From contig CM075851.1 in NCBI GenBank assembly GCA_037975125.1, positions 124,474,643 through 124,538,642 of the forward strand: DNA of 64,000 nucleotides. Reading direction: 5' to 3'. The stretch's first letter is position 1, and every line of letters begins with the position of its first letter. The notes beneath the pieces were generated by a model. It was given only the letters and a program-made list of their open reading frames with translations, was not told the origin of the DNA and ran no database searches. Source of the DNA: Latrodectus hesperus. Its lineage: Eukaryota > Arthropoda > Arachnida > Araneae > Theridiidae. Below are positions 49,301-58,424 of this stretch, in pieces. A program made the position numbers and the translations under genes.

Positions 49301-49626
49301 AATATGGAGGGGGAGAGTCTACTATAGAACGATCAATAAGTTTGAATAAAAAAAATTGTTCGAAATAAATAAGTATTTTCAGTATAAAAATATTTTTTTG
49401 TACTATATATAAGCAAGGAAAAAATTATTTCATTTAACATTTTATATAAAATTAATTCTTAAAAATTTAATTGAACAAACATTATTTTACATAAGTACAC
49501 AAAAATATACTTACTTGAGGATACATAATAAAATATGTATTATATTAATGTTAATATGTTAACAGTATAGTAAGAATTAAAAATATTCTATGAAGTACAA
49601 AATCACATAATTTTACTTGTACATAA

Positions 49627-49855
49627 GTGACCTTGGTAGCATGTTTGCTTAGGGCTTTTGTTCTCGTAATCTGACGGTAATGAGTTCGAATCCAGAGCCA
49701 AACGATGATCCATCGTGTTCTGTAATGGCAACTAAAGTATGTTAAATATGTCGTGAACGCAGTGTCTTCCATGTGAAATAATACCGCTTGTGATGACCCC
49801 CCCCCCAAGTTTGGAGGTTTTCTGCTTTATCACTTCTTCTCACATACGAAGATCT
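49627..49855 (+). mobile_element. SINE-B copy 5, 3' end missing
   Basis: ACCTTGGTAGCATGTTTGC head, GAGTTCGAATCC B-box, GATCCATCGTGTTCTG, AAATATGTCGTGAACGC, CCATGTGAAATAATACC and TCTGCTTTATCACTTCT follow the family. A poly-C run of ten interrupts it at about 49797. The tail is not seen, and the next sequence is the target site of the LINE fragment. Confidence 0.75.
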
Positions 49856-49866
49856 ACTATTGGGGC

Positions 49867-50321
49867 ACGCTCATTTCCAGTGGGTCCCATCTTACGTCGG
49901 AATAGATGGTAATGAAATAGCTGATGCCTTGGCGAGGAAGGCTTCTACTGATGGTGAGTGCGAGGAAAGTACTCTCACTTATCCAGAGATCTCCTCAATT
50001 ATTAAAGTACAGATGAACATGAGATGGCGTGTTCCTCCGAACCATTCCTGGTACTTCCCTAGAAGCCCTGGTGGGGCACTTCGAACCAAGGGTATTAGAA
50101 AGTTACAAACAACTCTTTCTTGCTTGATTAGTGGACATATTAAAGATCTCGTTTTTCATCAGGGACAGAAGAACTACCCGGATTGCCACTGGTGCGGAGC
50201 CGGGCAGGCCTCCTCTGCCCATATTCTAAACTGCTTGGATTTTGCAAAAAGTGACATTCTTAAAGATCCTACACTATTTTTGGACTTGTTTAAAATAATG
50301 GGTTTTATGGAGATGGTCTAG
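49867..50321 (+). pseudogene. LINE ORF2 C-terminus: RNase H end and Cys/His region, truncated copy
   Basis: The frame is open from the truncation point to TAG 50319-50321. It starts in the last part of an RNase H domain (FQWVPSYVGIDGNEIADALA, the standard final motif with its Asp) and ends with a zinc-finger-like Cys/His cluster (CHWCGAGQASSAHILNC). In intact elements this domain removes RNA from the cDNA hybrid. The reverse transcriptase and endonuclease are absent, so this copy is inactive. The ATG at 49860 lies partly in the target duplication and is not a true start. Confidence 0.88.
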
Positions 50322-50358
50322 TATTGCTTGATCATCTGGGATTAGCAACAACAACAAC
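49867..50358 (+). mobile_element. 5'-truncated LINE insertion with 11-bp target duplication
   Basis: Bounded by ACTATTGGGGC at 49856-49866 and 50359-50369. Only the last ~490 bp of the element were copied: the end of ORF2, a short 3' UTR, and a tail ending GGGATTAGCAACAACAACAAC. Truncation at the 5' end with a target duplication is the mark of target-primed reverse transcription. The near-perfect frame suggests a recent copy. Confidence 0.88.
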
Positions 50359-50462
50359 ACTATTGGGGCCACGATGGCACAAGCACTGATTTCCCCGCTA
50401 TTAAAAGGGGCCATCACCATTTCTCTCCTCCCTTGAATGCAGAAAGGTTGAAATCCTAGTTG

Positions 50463-50747
50463 TTGCTGTTGTTAATGTCGTGTGCCAGCTAGGCTGGCAA
50501 TATGGGGTGCGCTGCTCCACTTTTTCAACTGAACCCTATTTTGGTGTGGAGTCCGACTTCCTCAGTACACACATGCCATACGGACCCGTTTATAAGGTAG
50601 GCAACCATTCACACTTCATTCATACAAGGAAGGGACAAAGAGAAGATAGATAGAGAAAGAAAGTGCAGCCATGCCCAAACCGGGATTCGAGCCCAGGACT
50701 TCCTTATCCGTAGTCAGGCACGCTGACTACTAGACAAGTTGATCGGC
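50463..50747 (-). mobile_element. SINE-D, complete copy with 14-bp target duplication
   Basis: Perfect direct repeats TGAAATCCTAGTTG at 50449-50462 and 50748-50761. On the minus strand the head has AGTAGTCAGCGTGCCTGACT and a B-box GGGCTCGAATCCC, as in tRNA genes, followed by a pyrimidine-rich stretch (CTTTCTTTCTCTATC) and a body with GGGTTCAGTTGAAAAAGTGG. The tail is ACATTAACAACAGCAACAAC. At 285 bp it is unlike SINE-A and SINE-B in sequence. Confidence 0.92.
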
Positions 50748-50764
50748 TGAAATCCTAGTTGACG

Positions 50765-51240
50765 GGCCTTATATAACAATAGCAACTTATAAATGGGAAA
50801 TTTTATTCAGAGTTTTTCAAGTTTTTAATTGAAATTTAAATAAATTGAGATAAAAGTGCTTAAAGTATTTTATATAGCATCCAATGTTTAAATGAAAAGT
50901 TAGTTTTTTTTAAGACACAGTTGTTTGCGATAAAACTTGTATAAAGTAGGTGATATGGACATTTAAAAAGTGTTAAAAACTGACTATAAATTATGACAAA
51001 AAAGTACATCTAATTCTTAAATCTAACTCTTAAAACATTAAAAAAATGTTGACAAAAGATAAAAAAATCACAAAGAAGTTGGTACATTGCTTACTTATCT
51101 ATGGAACAGAAGTACAAGGATAGAAAAATATGTGCAATTAAATGAAAATAGTTATATTTTCATTATTCAAATTATATTGCGCAATTATTAAATCTACTAT
51201 AATTATATAGATTTGCATTACTGTAAAAATAGACACATCC
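50765..51240. other. AT-rich intergenic, no gene seen
   Basis: No motif or repeat end. Confidence 0.5.
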
Positions 51241-51249
51241 TTTAAGTTA

Positions 51250-51545
51250 AGATGTCATTGAATCATTCTGGTCTTCAATTTGACAGTACATTGGTTGGAT
51301 TCTTATCATGGCTAGTAGATGAAGACTTTGACATTCTCTGCATGTGGCCATCTGGGAAAAATGTTTTACAAATAAAATTTGAGAAGTAACTATATTCCCA
51401 TGTAAGTCAGAATGACTTCCATCAAAACTAACAAGTATGCAACAATTCTGGACACGTTTCCCATTATTTAACAATGCATGGAATCGAATCTGAGACCTTC
51501 CTTTTAGAAAAACACTGTTCAGCCACCTGTGCTTAGTGAGTTTAT
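51250..51545 (-). mobile_element. possible degraded tRNA-like SINE copy
   Basis: On the minus strand, CTTAGTGAG... with CACAGGTGGCTGAACAGTG (A-box-like) is followed by GTCTCAGATTCGATTCC (B-box-like), then GTTGCATACTTGTTAG, and later CCAGATGGCCAC. Order and spacing resemble the SINE-G unit, but the match is weak. Confidence 0.35.
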
Positions 51546-51797
51546 ATGATACGTTCTTCATCACACTATCTCCTCCTAGAGTGCCCAGAGACTGAGAAAT
51601 ACCACCAAAAGAAGAACTCCCAACAGACCAACAGGGAGTTCCCGAGATTCTGCTTGAAAGATCGTCACCGCAGATTACTCCTCACAAAGCTGATGATTCA
51701 TCTCAACAAACGAGGATTAGAAGTTTGTCAGGATTTAGGCCACGCTTCCACAGACGATATAGTAGATTCCACAGACGAATCAGAAAACTATTCTTAA
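51546..51797 (+). pseudogene. possible LINE ORF2 C-terminal scrap
   Basis: An 83-codon frame with HYLLLECPETEKYHQ, like the H-x-L-L-x-E-C-P motif near the C-terminus of RNase H-bearing LINEs, then FCLKDRHRRLLLTKLMIHLN. No other LINE motif lies alongside, so the call is tentative and a chance frame cannot be excluded. Confidence 0.3.
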
Positions 51798-51947
51798 AGT
51801 TAAATTTCTTCAACAATTAATAGTGGTGTATAAAATTTTATATATATATATATATATGAACTTAATGAAATTTATGAACTATATGTTACGAATTGTTTGG
51901 ACTTTTCGAACATCATGAGCCCGCTTTAGAACTTTAAAAAATTTTTG

Positions 51948-52350
51948 GAGCTCCAGTGGCTCAGTAGCTTCACGCCGCTTCCCGTAAGCTCAGCAAAGTG
52001 AAGCATCATTTGCCGCGGGCAGTGGTTGGGAGGGTGACCACGATGTACTCTCCTTCACTGGGTTGCTGGAACTCCGTGGGTTGGGGACGTGTCCACGTTA
52101 ATCTGTGACGTCCAAAGTTCTTCCGCTGGTGTGGCGTGGATGTGGAGAGGAGGGTGCCAGCTCAGGTGTGGCCTCGTCACCTGACCGTGGTTCAAAATGA
52201 CGAGGCACCTTAAAAAGAGCAAAGTCGTACTTTCACCTTCGTGGAGCTCTGATCCAAACGAAAGACGCTCTCTCTTGACTTAAATTCTCATAGCCAATGG
52301 CAGAGCGAGCTTGGCTTGTCCAAGTGTCATAAGCAACAACAACAACAACA
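51948..52350 (+). mobile_element. SINE-A reference copy
   Basis: Starts GAGCTCCAGTGGCTCAGTAG (A-box-like TGGCTCAGTAG), runs through GGGCAGTGGTTGGGAGGG, GTGGCGTGGATGTGGAGAGG, GACGAGGCACCTTAAAAAG, TCTCTCTTGACTTAAATTC and CTTGTCCAAGTGTCATAAGC, and ends in (AAC)n. Imperfect flanking repeats AAAAATTTTTG (ending 51947) and AAAAACTTTTTG (about 52350-52361) are the probable target duplication. Non-coding. Confidence 0.88.
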
Positions 52351-52359
52351 AAAACTTTT

Positions 52360-52790
52360 TGAATCCTATTCCCTTTTAGTACCTTAGAAACCTTTTAAAT
52401 AATTTATTTTGAACCTAGCATGCTTTTAAAAGCTAAGGTGCTTATTAAACTTGTATAAATTGCCTGCCTATATATAGTTATCAACTTTCGTATCATGCCA
52501 TTTATTTTCCTTTTCATAATTAAATGTTCATACTATTTATAATATTGCTTTCAATGCATATAATGTTTTTAATGCCATAATTACCCTATAGAAATTATTA
52601 ACTGTCTTTTCATTGATTGTAAAATGTTTCTCCATCGTTTGTTGTATGTGTCATCATGTTATATTTTATTTTTAACTCAGGGAAAAAATATTTAATGCTA
52701 TTGCCTGATGTTCAACAGGGCTTAATACCCCTTAAAATGTTTCGTAACTTCTTGCTACCAATTTGTAAGCACAATTTATTTGCCTTGTTA
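52360..52790. other. AT-rich intergenic, no gene seen
   Basis: No features recognised. Confidence 0.5.
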
Positions 52791-52792
52791 AA

Positions 52793-52915
52793 TGCCGCGA
52801 TGGTGACGCCCTCACAAACCTCGTAGAGGGGTGAAGCACACTAGGTGTTGGGGAGACGGCACCCGTTAACCTTAATGTACAGTCCGGGGTCTCCCCACAC
52901 AGTTATGTATGTATC
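52793..52915 (+). repeat. GC-rich dispersed segment shared with 12.2 kb
   Basis: CCGCGATGGTGACGCCCTCA head, then GTGTTGGGGAGACGGCACCC, GTTAACCTTAATGTACAGTCC and CACACAGTTATGTATG. The last part parallels 12215-12290 (GTCCGGGACTCGCC..., CATTATGTATATATG). Probably part of another short element. Ends unknown. Confidence 0.45.
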
Positions 52916-53255
52916 TACCTCCCCTATCATATCAAGTTACAACTCTTAGGAAAATTGCAACCGGGCGATTTTGCTATATCGACGATGCATATATTGAAAA
53001 GTGATTTTGATTTTTATACCTCACGTTTTATGCATTTCTTTGTTTACTGCTAAATAACCTATTATACGACATTTAGGGAGACTTTATCAATGAATAGGAG
53101 ACAGCGCTGTTGTATAAATGAGATGGATGATACCAATTTCCGAAGAACAGAAAATAAAATTAAAAAACTAAATTTTTAAGGCTATCGTAAGCAAGGCATT
53201 AGTCTTATGATTTAAAGAGATTGTTTACAAATATTGTAATTATTAATTTAAAATA

Positions 53256-53478
53256 GGGCGCGCTCCGTGGCTGAGTGGTCAAAGGCATCACTGCTAATCG
53301 CTTGAAAGCATAGGAATGTGGGTTCGATTCCCACCGTGGCACTGGGTGTTTTCTTCGTTATCCTTTTGGGGTTGTACATCTGTCATTGTGCTATTTGTCC
53401 TATTATCCACGAAGACTTACAAGCGGATCTCAAGAATCAAGCATACAAGTCTGAATATATGTAATGTAATAAAATAAA
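53256..53478 (+). mobile_element. SINE-E, tRNA-Ser-derived, with 12-bp target duplication
   Basis: Perfect direct repeats TAATTTAAAATA at 53244-53255 and 53479-53490 bound a 223-bp unit. The head (about 53260-53343) folds roughly like tRNA-Ser: A-box TGGCTGAGTGGTCAAAGGC, anticodon-loop-like CTGCTAA (GCT anticodon), a long variable arm, and B-box GGGTTCGATTCCC with a paired T-stem. The acceptor stem pairs poorly and a ~135-bp unrelated body follows, so it is a SINE and not a tRNA gene. It ends GTAATGTAATAAAATAAA, unlike the AAC-tailed families. Confidence 0.92.
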
Positions 53479-53491
53479 TAATTTAAAATAT

Positions 53492-54340
53492 TCTATTAAC
53501 TAAATTTTAAAAAATTTAAATCTTCCTTGCCCATTGGAACTAATTATAAAATGGATGTTTTGTTTTGACTTTTTCGTTTTGCTTTTTCTTCTGTTTTATT
53601 GTCAACGCGTTAATGGCTTGAATCAATGGGAAAAAGCTTCTCAAATCGATGATTTGGTCTTTATATAAGTAATCGTTTTATCAACAAAATAAACTTCGAT
53701 AATATTCTCAGACATTCGATAATGAATTTCGCCTTGTTTGCTGCCGCTCGAAGAATGCGATTTGGAACCAAATTCGTCGACGTGTCAGACGCCGTCTCAA
53801 TATGATGTCGTAATTTATTATGCGTAACATAAATGAAACGTTATGTGACGTCATGGATATTTTAAACCAATGAGAAGTCTAACAAAGTGGGGTAGTCATA
53901 ATCTCAACTGGAAGGAAAGAGAAAAAAAACACTTTATGGATAAAAAAATACATATTTCTAAACAATTAAAAAAGCACTTATGTATAATTTTTGTGGGGTA
54001 CGAAGTTTCAGTATTATTCTCTTTTCCCGTTAAATAAACTTATTTGCAATTAACTGAGATTCACATTTGATTTTTAAGAGGTGACTTGTGAGTAAAAAAT
54101 TAATTTTGAATTTGCTTATTCAGTTAAGTAAATAAATAATTTAATTCATCATAGAAAATCAAAAAAAAAAAAAAAACCCATTAAAGCTAACATAGTTGTA
54201 ATTCCATTGGAGAAAAAAAAAAAAAAAAAAAACACTCTGAAAGTCAGAAAATAGGATAAACGAGCAATATATATATTTTTCATTCTTTCTTTTATTAAGG
54301 TTTTAATGTAAGAATAAAAATACAAAGAAAACAAAAAACT
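53492..54340. other. AT-rich intergenic, no gene seen
   Basis: Contains two poly-A runs of about 17-18 (near 54160 and 54214). No gene. Confidence 0.5.
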
Positions 54341-54360
54341 GAAAATTCATTTTTCTATTA

Positions 54361-54630
54361 AACTAAACTCCATGGCACGACAGCCCATGTGGGCTAAGGC
54401 CTACAGTGCCCATAACTGTTTCCATGATCGAGGGCCCTGTAGTGCAAAGCATATGTCCCAGTTAGGGGTCAGCCTAACGTTAGACCTCCAGTGTTTAAAG
54501 TTCCCTAGCATGCTTGGTACTCAGTTAATCGACCCACTGAAGGGATGAAAGGCTGAGTCAACCTTGCCCAGCCCGAGGATCGAACCTCGGACCTGTGTCA
54601 TGGGAGCGTGAAACGCTGCCACTAAGCCAC
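54361..54630 (-). mobile_element. SINE-F, tRNA-derived, with 13-bp target duplication
   Basis: Perfect direct repeats CATTTTTCTATTA at 54348-54360 and 54631-54643. On the minus strand it starts GGTGGCTTAGTGGCAGCG (A-box TGGCTTAGTGG), has the B-box GAGGTTCGATCCTC 50 bases on with a paired T-stem, then a ~190-bp body (CAGTGGGTCGATTAACTGAG, CCCTAACTGGGACATATG, GGGCCCTCGATCATGG), ending GTGCCATGGAGTTTAGTT. No AAC tail. Clean junctions suggest a fairly young copy. Confidence 0.92.
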
Positions 54631-54649
54631 CATTTTTCTATTACTTTAT

Positions 54650-55825
54650 ATTTATATTCTTTGCATTATTCGTCATCGTATACAGAAATTGTATAAACAT
54701 TAAAAACTGAAACCCTCGTAAAATTAAATTAATTTTGGTATTTCATTTTGCTTTTTGATATCATCTATGCAATTATTTGAACAAAAATAAACGCAGATTT
54801 GTACCCACTGTATAAAGTTGTTTATATCATAATACATTCCGTAACTCTACTCACTTCAAGAACGAAGTCACGTGATTATTATCCTATCTCTTAAAATTAT
54901 TATCTATTCGCAGTGTCTGTGGGCAGGGCAAAGGAAAATATGAACTCCATTGGATCAGCTTTTAATTTAATTTACCATAGTATTTTTTTAATAAAAGATA
55001 ACGATATTTACATATTATTTTTGGTTTTCGCGAAAAAGTATCCTTTTCACGAAAGGTATCGAACCTGTTTTCGCTTTTCCCAATAGGACACCGATCGGAA
55101 ATGCATTGGAAAGTGAATAAAAGAAGTTCTAATTTTATTGTTAAGTAGCTTCGTAACAAAAAAAATTTTAAGTATTTCACCACCACTTTCGGTTTTTTAC
55201 ATAGCTAATTTATACGCAAGATTACATTTCGTGGTACAAAATACCATTTTGAATGAAGTATATAGTAAATATATAGTAAATTTTGATAAAGAATAACATA
55301 ATAAGGCTATTTTTCAAAACCTTATTTTTCTCTCCGAAAATTAGGTACACGTTTTTCATTGGTAACTAAAGCTTGCGAAAGCTTGTCTCTAATAATGTTA
55401 TAGGTTTCAAAAATTAACACAAGTTAATATGAAATTTAAAGATTTTTTATTAGAATATATTTTTATGTGATTTTTTTTAATGACGAATTTTTCATTTTAA
55501 TATTTTAAAGCCCAAGAAAACAAAATAAGAAAGTATAAAATCAAAAAAAAAAAATTTACTTTTTTCTTCAAAAATTACATTTAAATTTATAATTAATGTT
55601 TCATCATAAATTTAAATTTTTTCCTGTTTGTTGAAATGAACAGTGAACTATTAAATGTATATATCACTAATTTCAAGAATACTATTATATAGTGGTTATT
55701 GTGTATTTGTCCATCTGTTACAAAATACCAATCCGCTGTAGTCTAATTGGCAATGTAATATATGAATGTGTTTGGCTAATAGTTATTTTCTTTAATTCCA
55801 AATTCCGCATAAAATGTTCTGAAAA
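54650..55825. other. AT-rich intergenic, no gene seen
   Basis: No motif-bearing frame. A 74-codon minus-strand frame (54962-55186) is not supported. Confidence 0.5.
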
Positions 55826-55829
55826 ATAT

Positions 55830-56105
55830 TTTATATAAATTGCGAAAAGACTCACCATTAGGAGATTGCTGTTCAGAACGAAGGGTCCCAAGTTCTAGCC
55901 CACCATTGAGGAAAAATAGAGTATAGATATTACTTTTCTGCCTATCGGCGTCGTGCTTCGGAGGTTTCCTGGTTTTCTCCTTTGAAAAATGTAAATAAGT
56001 CCCACTATCTATGAAAAGAAACTGAGGTGATGGGCACAAAAATGCCTTTATAATGGCGTTAGGCTGAGAGAACAAAGAAATAAAGACATTGCTTTTCAAA
56101 CCCAC
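55830..56105 (+). mobile_element. SINE-G single copy
   Basis: AAAGACTCACCATTAGGAG, then a B-box-like CAAGTTCTAGCCC, ATTACTTTTCTGCC, CGGAGGTTTCCTGGTTTTCTCC, ACTGAGGTGATGG and TTAGGCTGAG, in the order seen in the 21-23-kb array. A 109-codon minus-strand frame runs through it and is treated as a shadow. Confidence 0.55.
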
Positions 56106-56376
56106 ATTTTTAAAAAAATAGTGGTAAACTATATAACATTTTTATATAATACATAATCTATACATTATTAATACATTTACTTTGCTTCTAATTTTACTAG
56201 ATCTTTGATCAACTGAACATGTATGGGATGATATAAGAGTGTAAAATTGATAATCTCACGTATATAATAAGAAAACACAAGAAACAAAGCACTTAGCAGA
56301 ATACATTATAGGATGAGATTATAAATCTTTCTTTATTATTATTATTTATTTTCATAAAAGCACACAAGTGAGCATC

Positions 56377-56393
56377 GCCACCAGAGGGCGTAG
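56377..56393 (+). promoter_or_regulatory. CTCF-like motif
   Basis: GCCACCAGAGGGCGTAG carries the CCACCAGAGGGCG core of the conserved CTCF site. Same orientation as the motif at 31353. Prediction only. Confidence 0.35.
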
Positions 56394-56519
56394 CTAGTCG
56401 CTAGTGTGAATTTTCGTTAGGAATGCATCCCGTTTTATTAGTTACTCAATTATTGTGTCAACAACATTTGACCTTTAAACATTTATTTTTCTGATGGCTT
56501 AAATAAAGCTAAAGGTAGC

Positions 56520-57200
56520 CAAGAGGGAGTCAGTCTTGCGTCTAGAAGGAAATGTATTCGATACCATCTTCCAGCGTAGATATTAGTTAACTGTAACCTC
56601 TGCGCAGATAAACTTAAGTAGGGACTAAGCTATCTACCGTGGTCTGGTGCAGAAGTTGCCAGCCATGCAACTTTCTCGTCATCTGGTTACATTTCAAGGT
56701 CATAAAATGATTACCAGTGTCTAGTGGCTTCATTTTCAGCAGAAATAGAGAGCAGGAAAATAAAAATAATTAAATTAATATACTTTTCATTGAAATCAAA
56801 AAGATAATAGAAGGTAACCTAATGGAAAAAAACTACACTCTGTGATTTAGTAAGGGAAGCATGTTCGATACCGAACTCAGCCGAAGACTCTCCACTAGTG
56901 TGATGTGGAGTGAAGATCAGCCTTAGCCTCATCACTTGACAATGATTCAAAATTATAAAGTTGTTGTAATTATTAAACGGTTACTCAGTCGATAAGACAG
57001 ATAGAAGAAATCAAGTAAAAAGAACTCAATACTTTAATATCAAATCAACAAAGATACTGAGTAATAGTCTGTAATTGCTTCACCCCAGTCTAGTGATAGA
57101 ACCAGTCTTCGAAATGGATGGATCTACGTTCGATCATAACCCATATGAAGCTTCATGTTGCATATCTAAAGGCTTAAGAAATTGTTTACTTTCCTTTTGG
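56520..57200. other. scattered tRNA-like promoter remnants
   Basis: B-box-like GTATTCGATACC (near 56550), GTTCGATACC (near 56853) and GTTCGATCATAAC (near 57130) follow A-box-like segments such as CTGTGATTTAGTAAGG. The stretch around 56880-56960 (ACTAGTGTGATGTGGAG, CCTCATCACTTGAC) echoes the SINE-A middle. Too decayed to delimit copies. Confidence 0.35.
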
Positions 57201-57330
57201 AACTGAAAGTGCAATTTACTGCCTTAAAAATCTTTACTGAAGGCAAAAGAAGATGTTTAAAATATCTTACAACAATTTTCAACAGTTGGACTTAGAGGGG
57301 TTAAATAAAGTACAATGTTTTGAAATTAGA

Positions 57331-57480
57331 CACACTGTGGCTTAGTGGTACGAACATGGCTTTTGTAGTAGAGGGTCTCAGGTTTGAACCCAGTCATTTG
57401 CTCCTCAGTAAGTTATGGATGTTGCATTTTTGTTTCTTGCGCGAACTTTTGATGAAATAAATAATAAAGAATTTCCCTGG
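57331..57480 (+). mobile_element. SINE-G head, best preserved
   Basis: TGGCTTAGTGG (57338-57348, A-box) and AGGTTTGAACCC (57380-57391, B-box) stand at tRNA spacing. Then comes AGTTATGGATGTTGCATTTTTG, which matches the array unit. The copy breaks off near 57480. Confidence 0.6.
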
Positions 57481-57794
57481 ACTTTTTCTTTACGTTCATA
57501 TAGTCTAATATTTATGTATAGTCCTGCTAAAAAGCATTGCCAACTTGGGCATGGATATTTGCAGTGTTTTGGAATCCACTTCAAACCGTAGGTCCTGATC
57601 TAATTAGCCCTCGTGTGTCAAACTGACCGTTGAGTGACAAACAAAACAAAACCAAATCAAACCTGGAAGAAAATGTGGAATGAATATTTAATAAAGCTGG
57701 ATCGAACATTTTCATTTGTTTGGTTTATCACAATATGATGTCACGACTGCAACTGCATCATCAGTAGTTGGTAAGCTCTTGGATGGCTCTAGAT

Positions 57795-58416
57795 CATAGG
57801 TTCACAAAGTGGTCCAGGTGGACCCCCAAGGGTCCATAGGAGACCACACGGGGGTCCATCTAGATGTGAAAAGAAAACAGGGGTTCAAAAGTTGCAAGTG
57901 GGGGTCCACGAAAAATTTTCTGGTTTTCATAATAAAGAACAAAAATTTTGGCTTGGATGTACCTATCGACGTAGGCAGGTAGCATCATTCACTAGGTAGG
58001 TACTCAAAAAATATTTGAGATTCAGTTCAAACACAGAACTGAATAGAACAATAGATAATAGTACAAGTGTACACCACATGTCGAGACTTGCAAAGTGCCG
58101 CTCGTGTACCGTCTCATTAAAAGTATGACTATCTTTTATTGTTGACTTACATTTCAGAGTTCATTGTTGATTTTTTCTCAATTGTTGATTGTTTGTAATA
58201 ATGTTTATATAATTTTGTATAACCACAAGTATTATTTTAATAAATAGGACACAAAAGAAAATGTGTTACTTTTTTTCTTTCTTAACACCCCCTCCCCCAA
58301 TTTAGGGTAATGTTTTTTAGTTTAGGGAATTCAGTAGAAATGCAGTAGCAGGGGGTCTACCGAAAATAGTAAAACTTTTAAAGTGGTCCACGAGAAAAAA
58401 AGTTTGGGAACCCATG
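57795..58416. mobile_element. non-autonomous hAT-like DNA element
   Basis: Terminal inverted repeats start CATAGGTTCACAAAGTGGTCC on the left and, on the reverse of the right end, CATGGGTTCCCAAACTTTTTT then GTGGACCACTTT. This is the CAGGGGTTCCCAAA...GGTCC style of Charlie-type hAT ends. An 8-bp flanking repeat, CTCTAGAT (57787-57794) versus TTCTAGAT (58417-58424), has one mismatch, the right length for hAT. The ~620-bp interior has no transposase frame, so movement would depend on a helper elsewhere. Confidence 0.82.
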
Positions 58417-58424
58417 TTCTAGAT

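Noticed and set aside
53258..53345. tRNA-Ser gene
   Set aside because: The acceptor stem pairs poorly, a non-tRNA body follows, and a perfect target duplication encloses the whole unit, so it is a SINE.
54149..54334. 61-codon Phe-rich minus-strand frame
   Set aside because: Product of poly-A runs read in reverse.
55776..56105. 109-codon minus-strand frame
   Set aside because: Runs antisense through a SINE-G copy; no protein family features.
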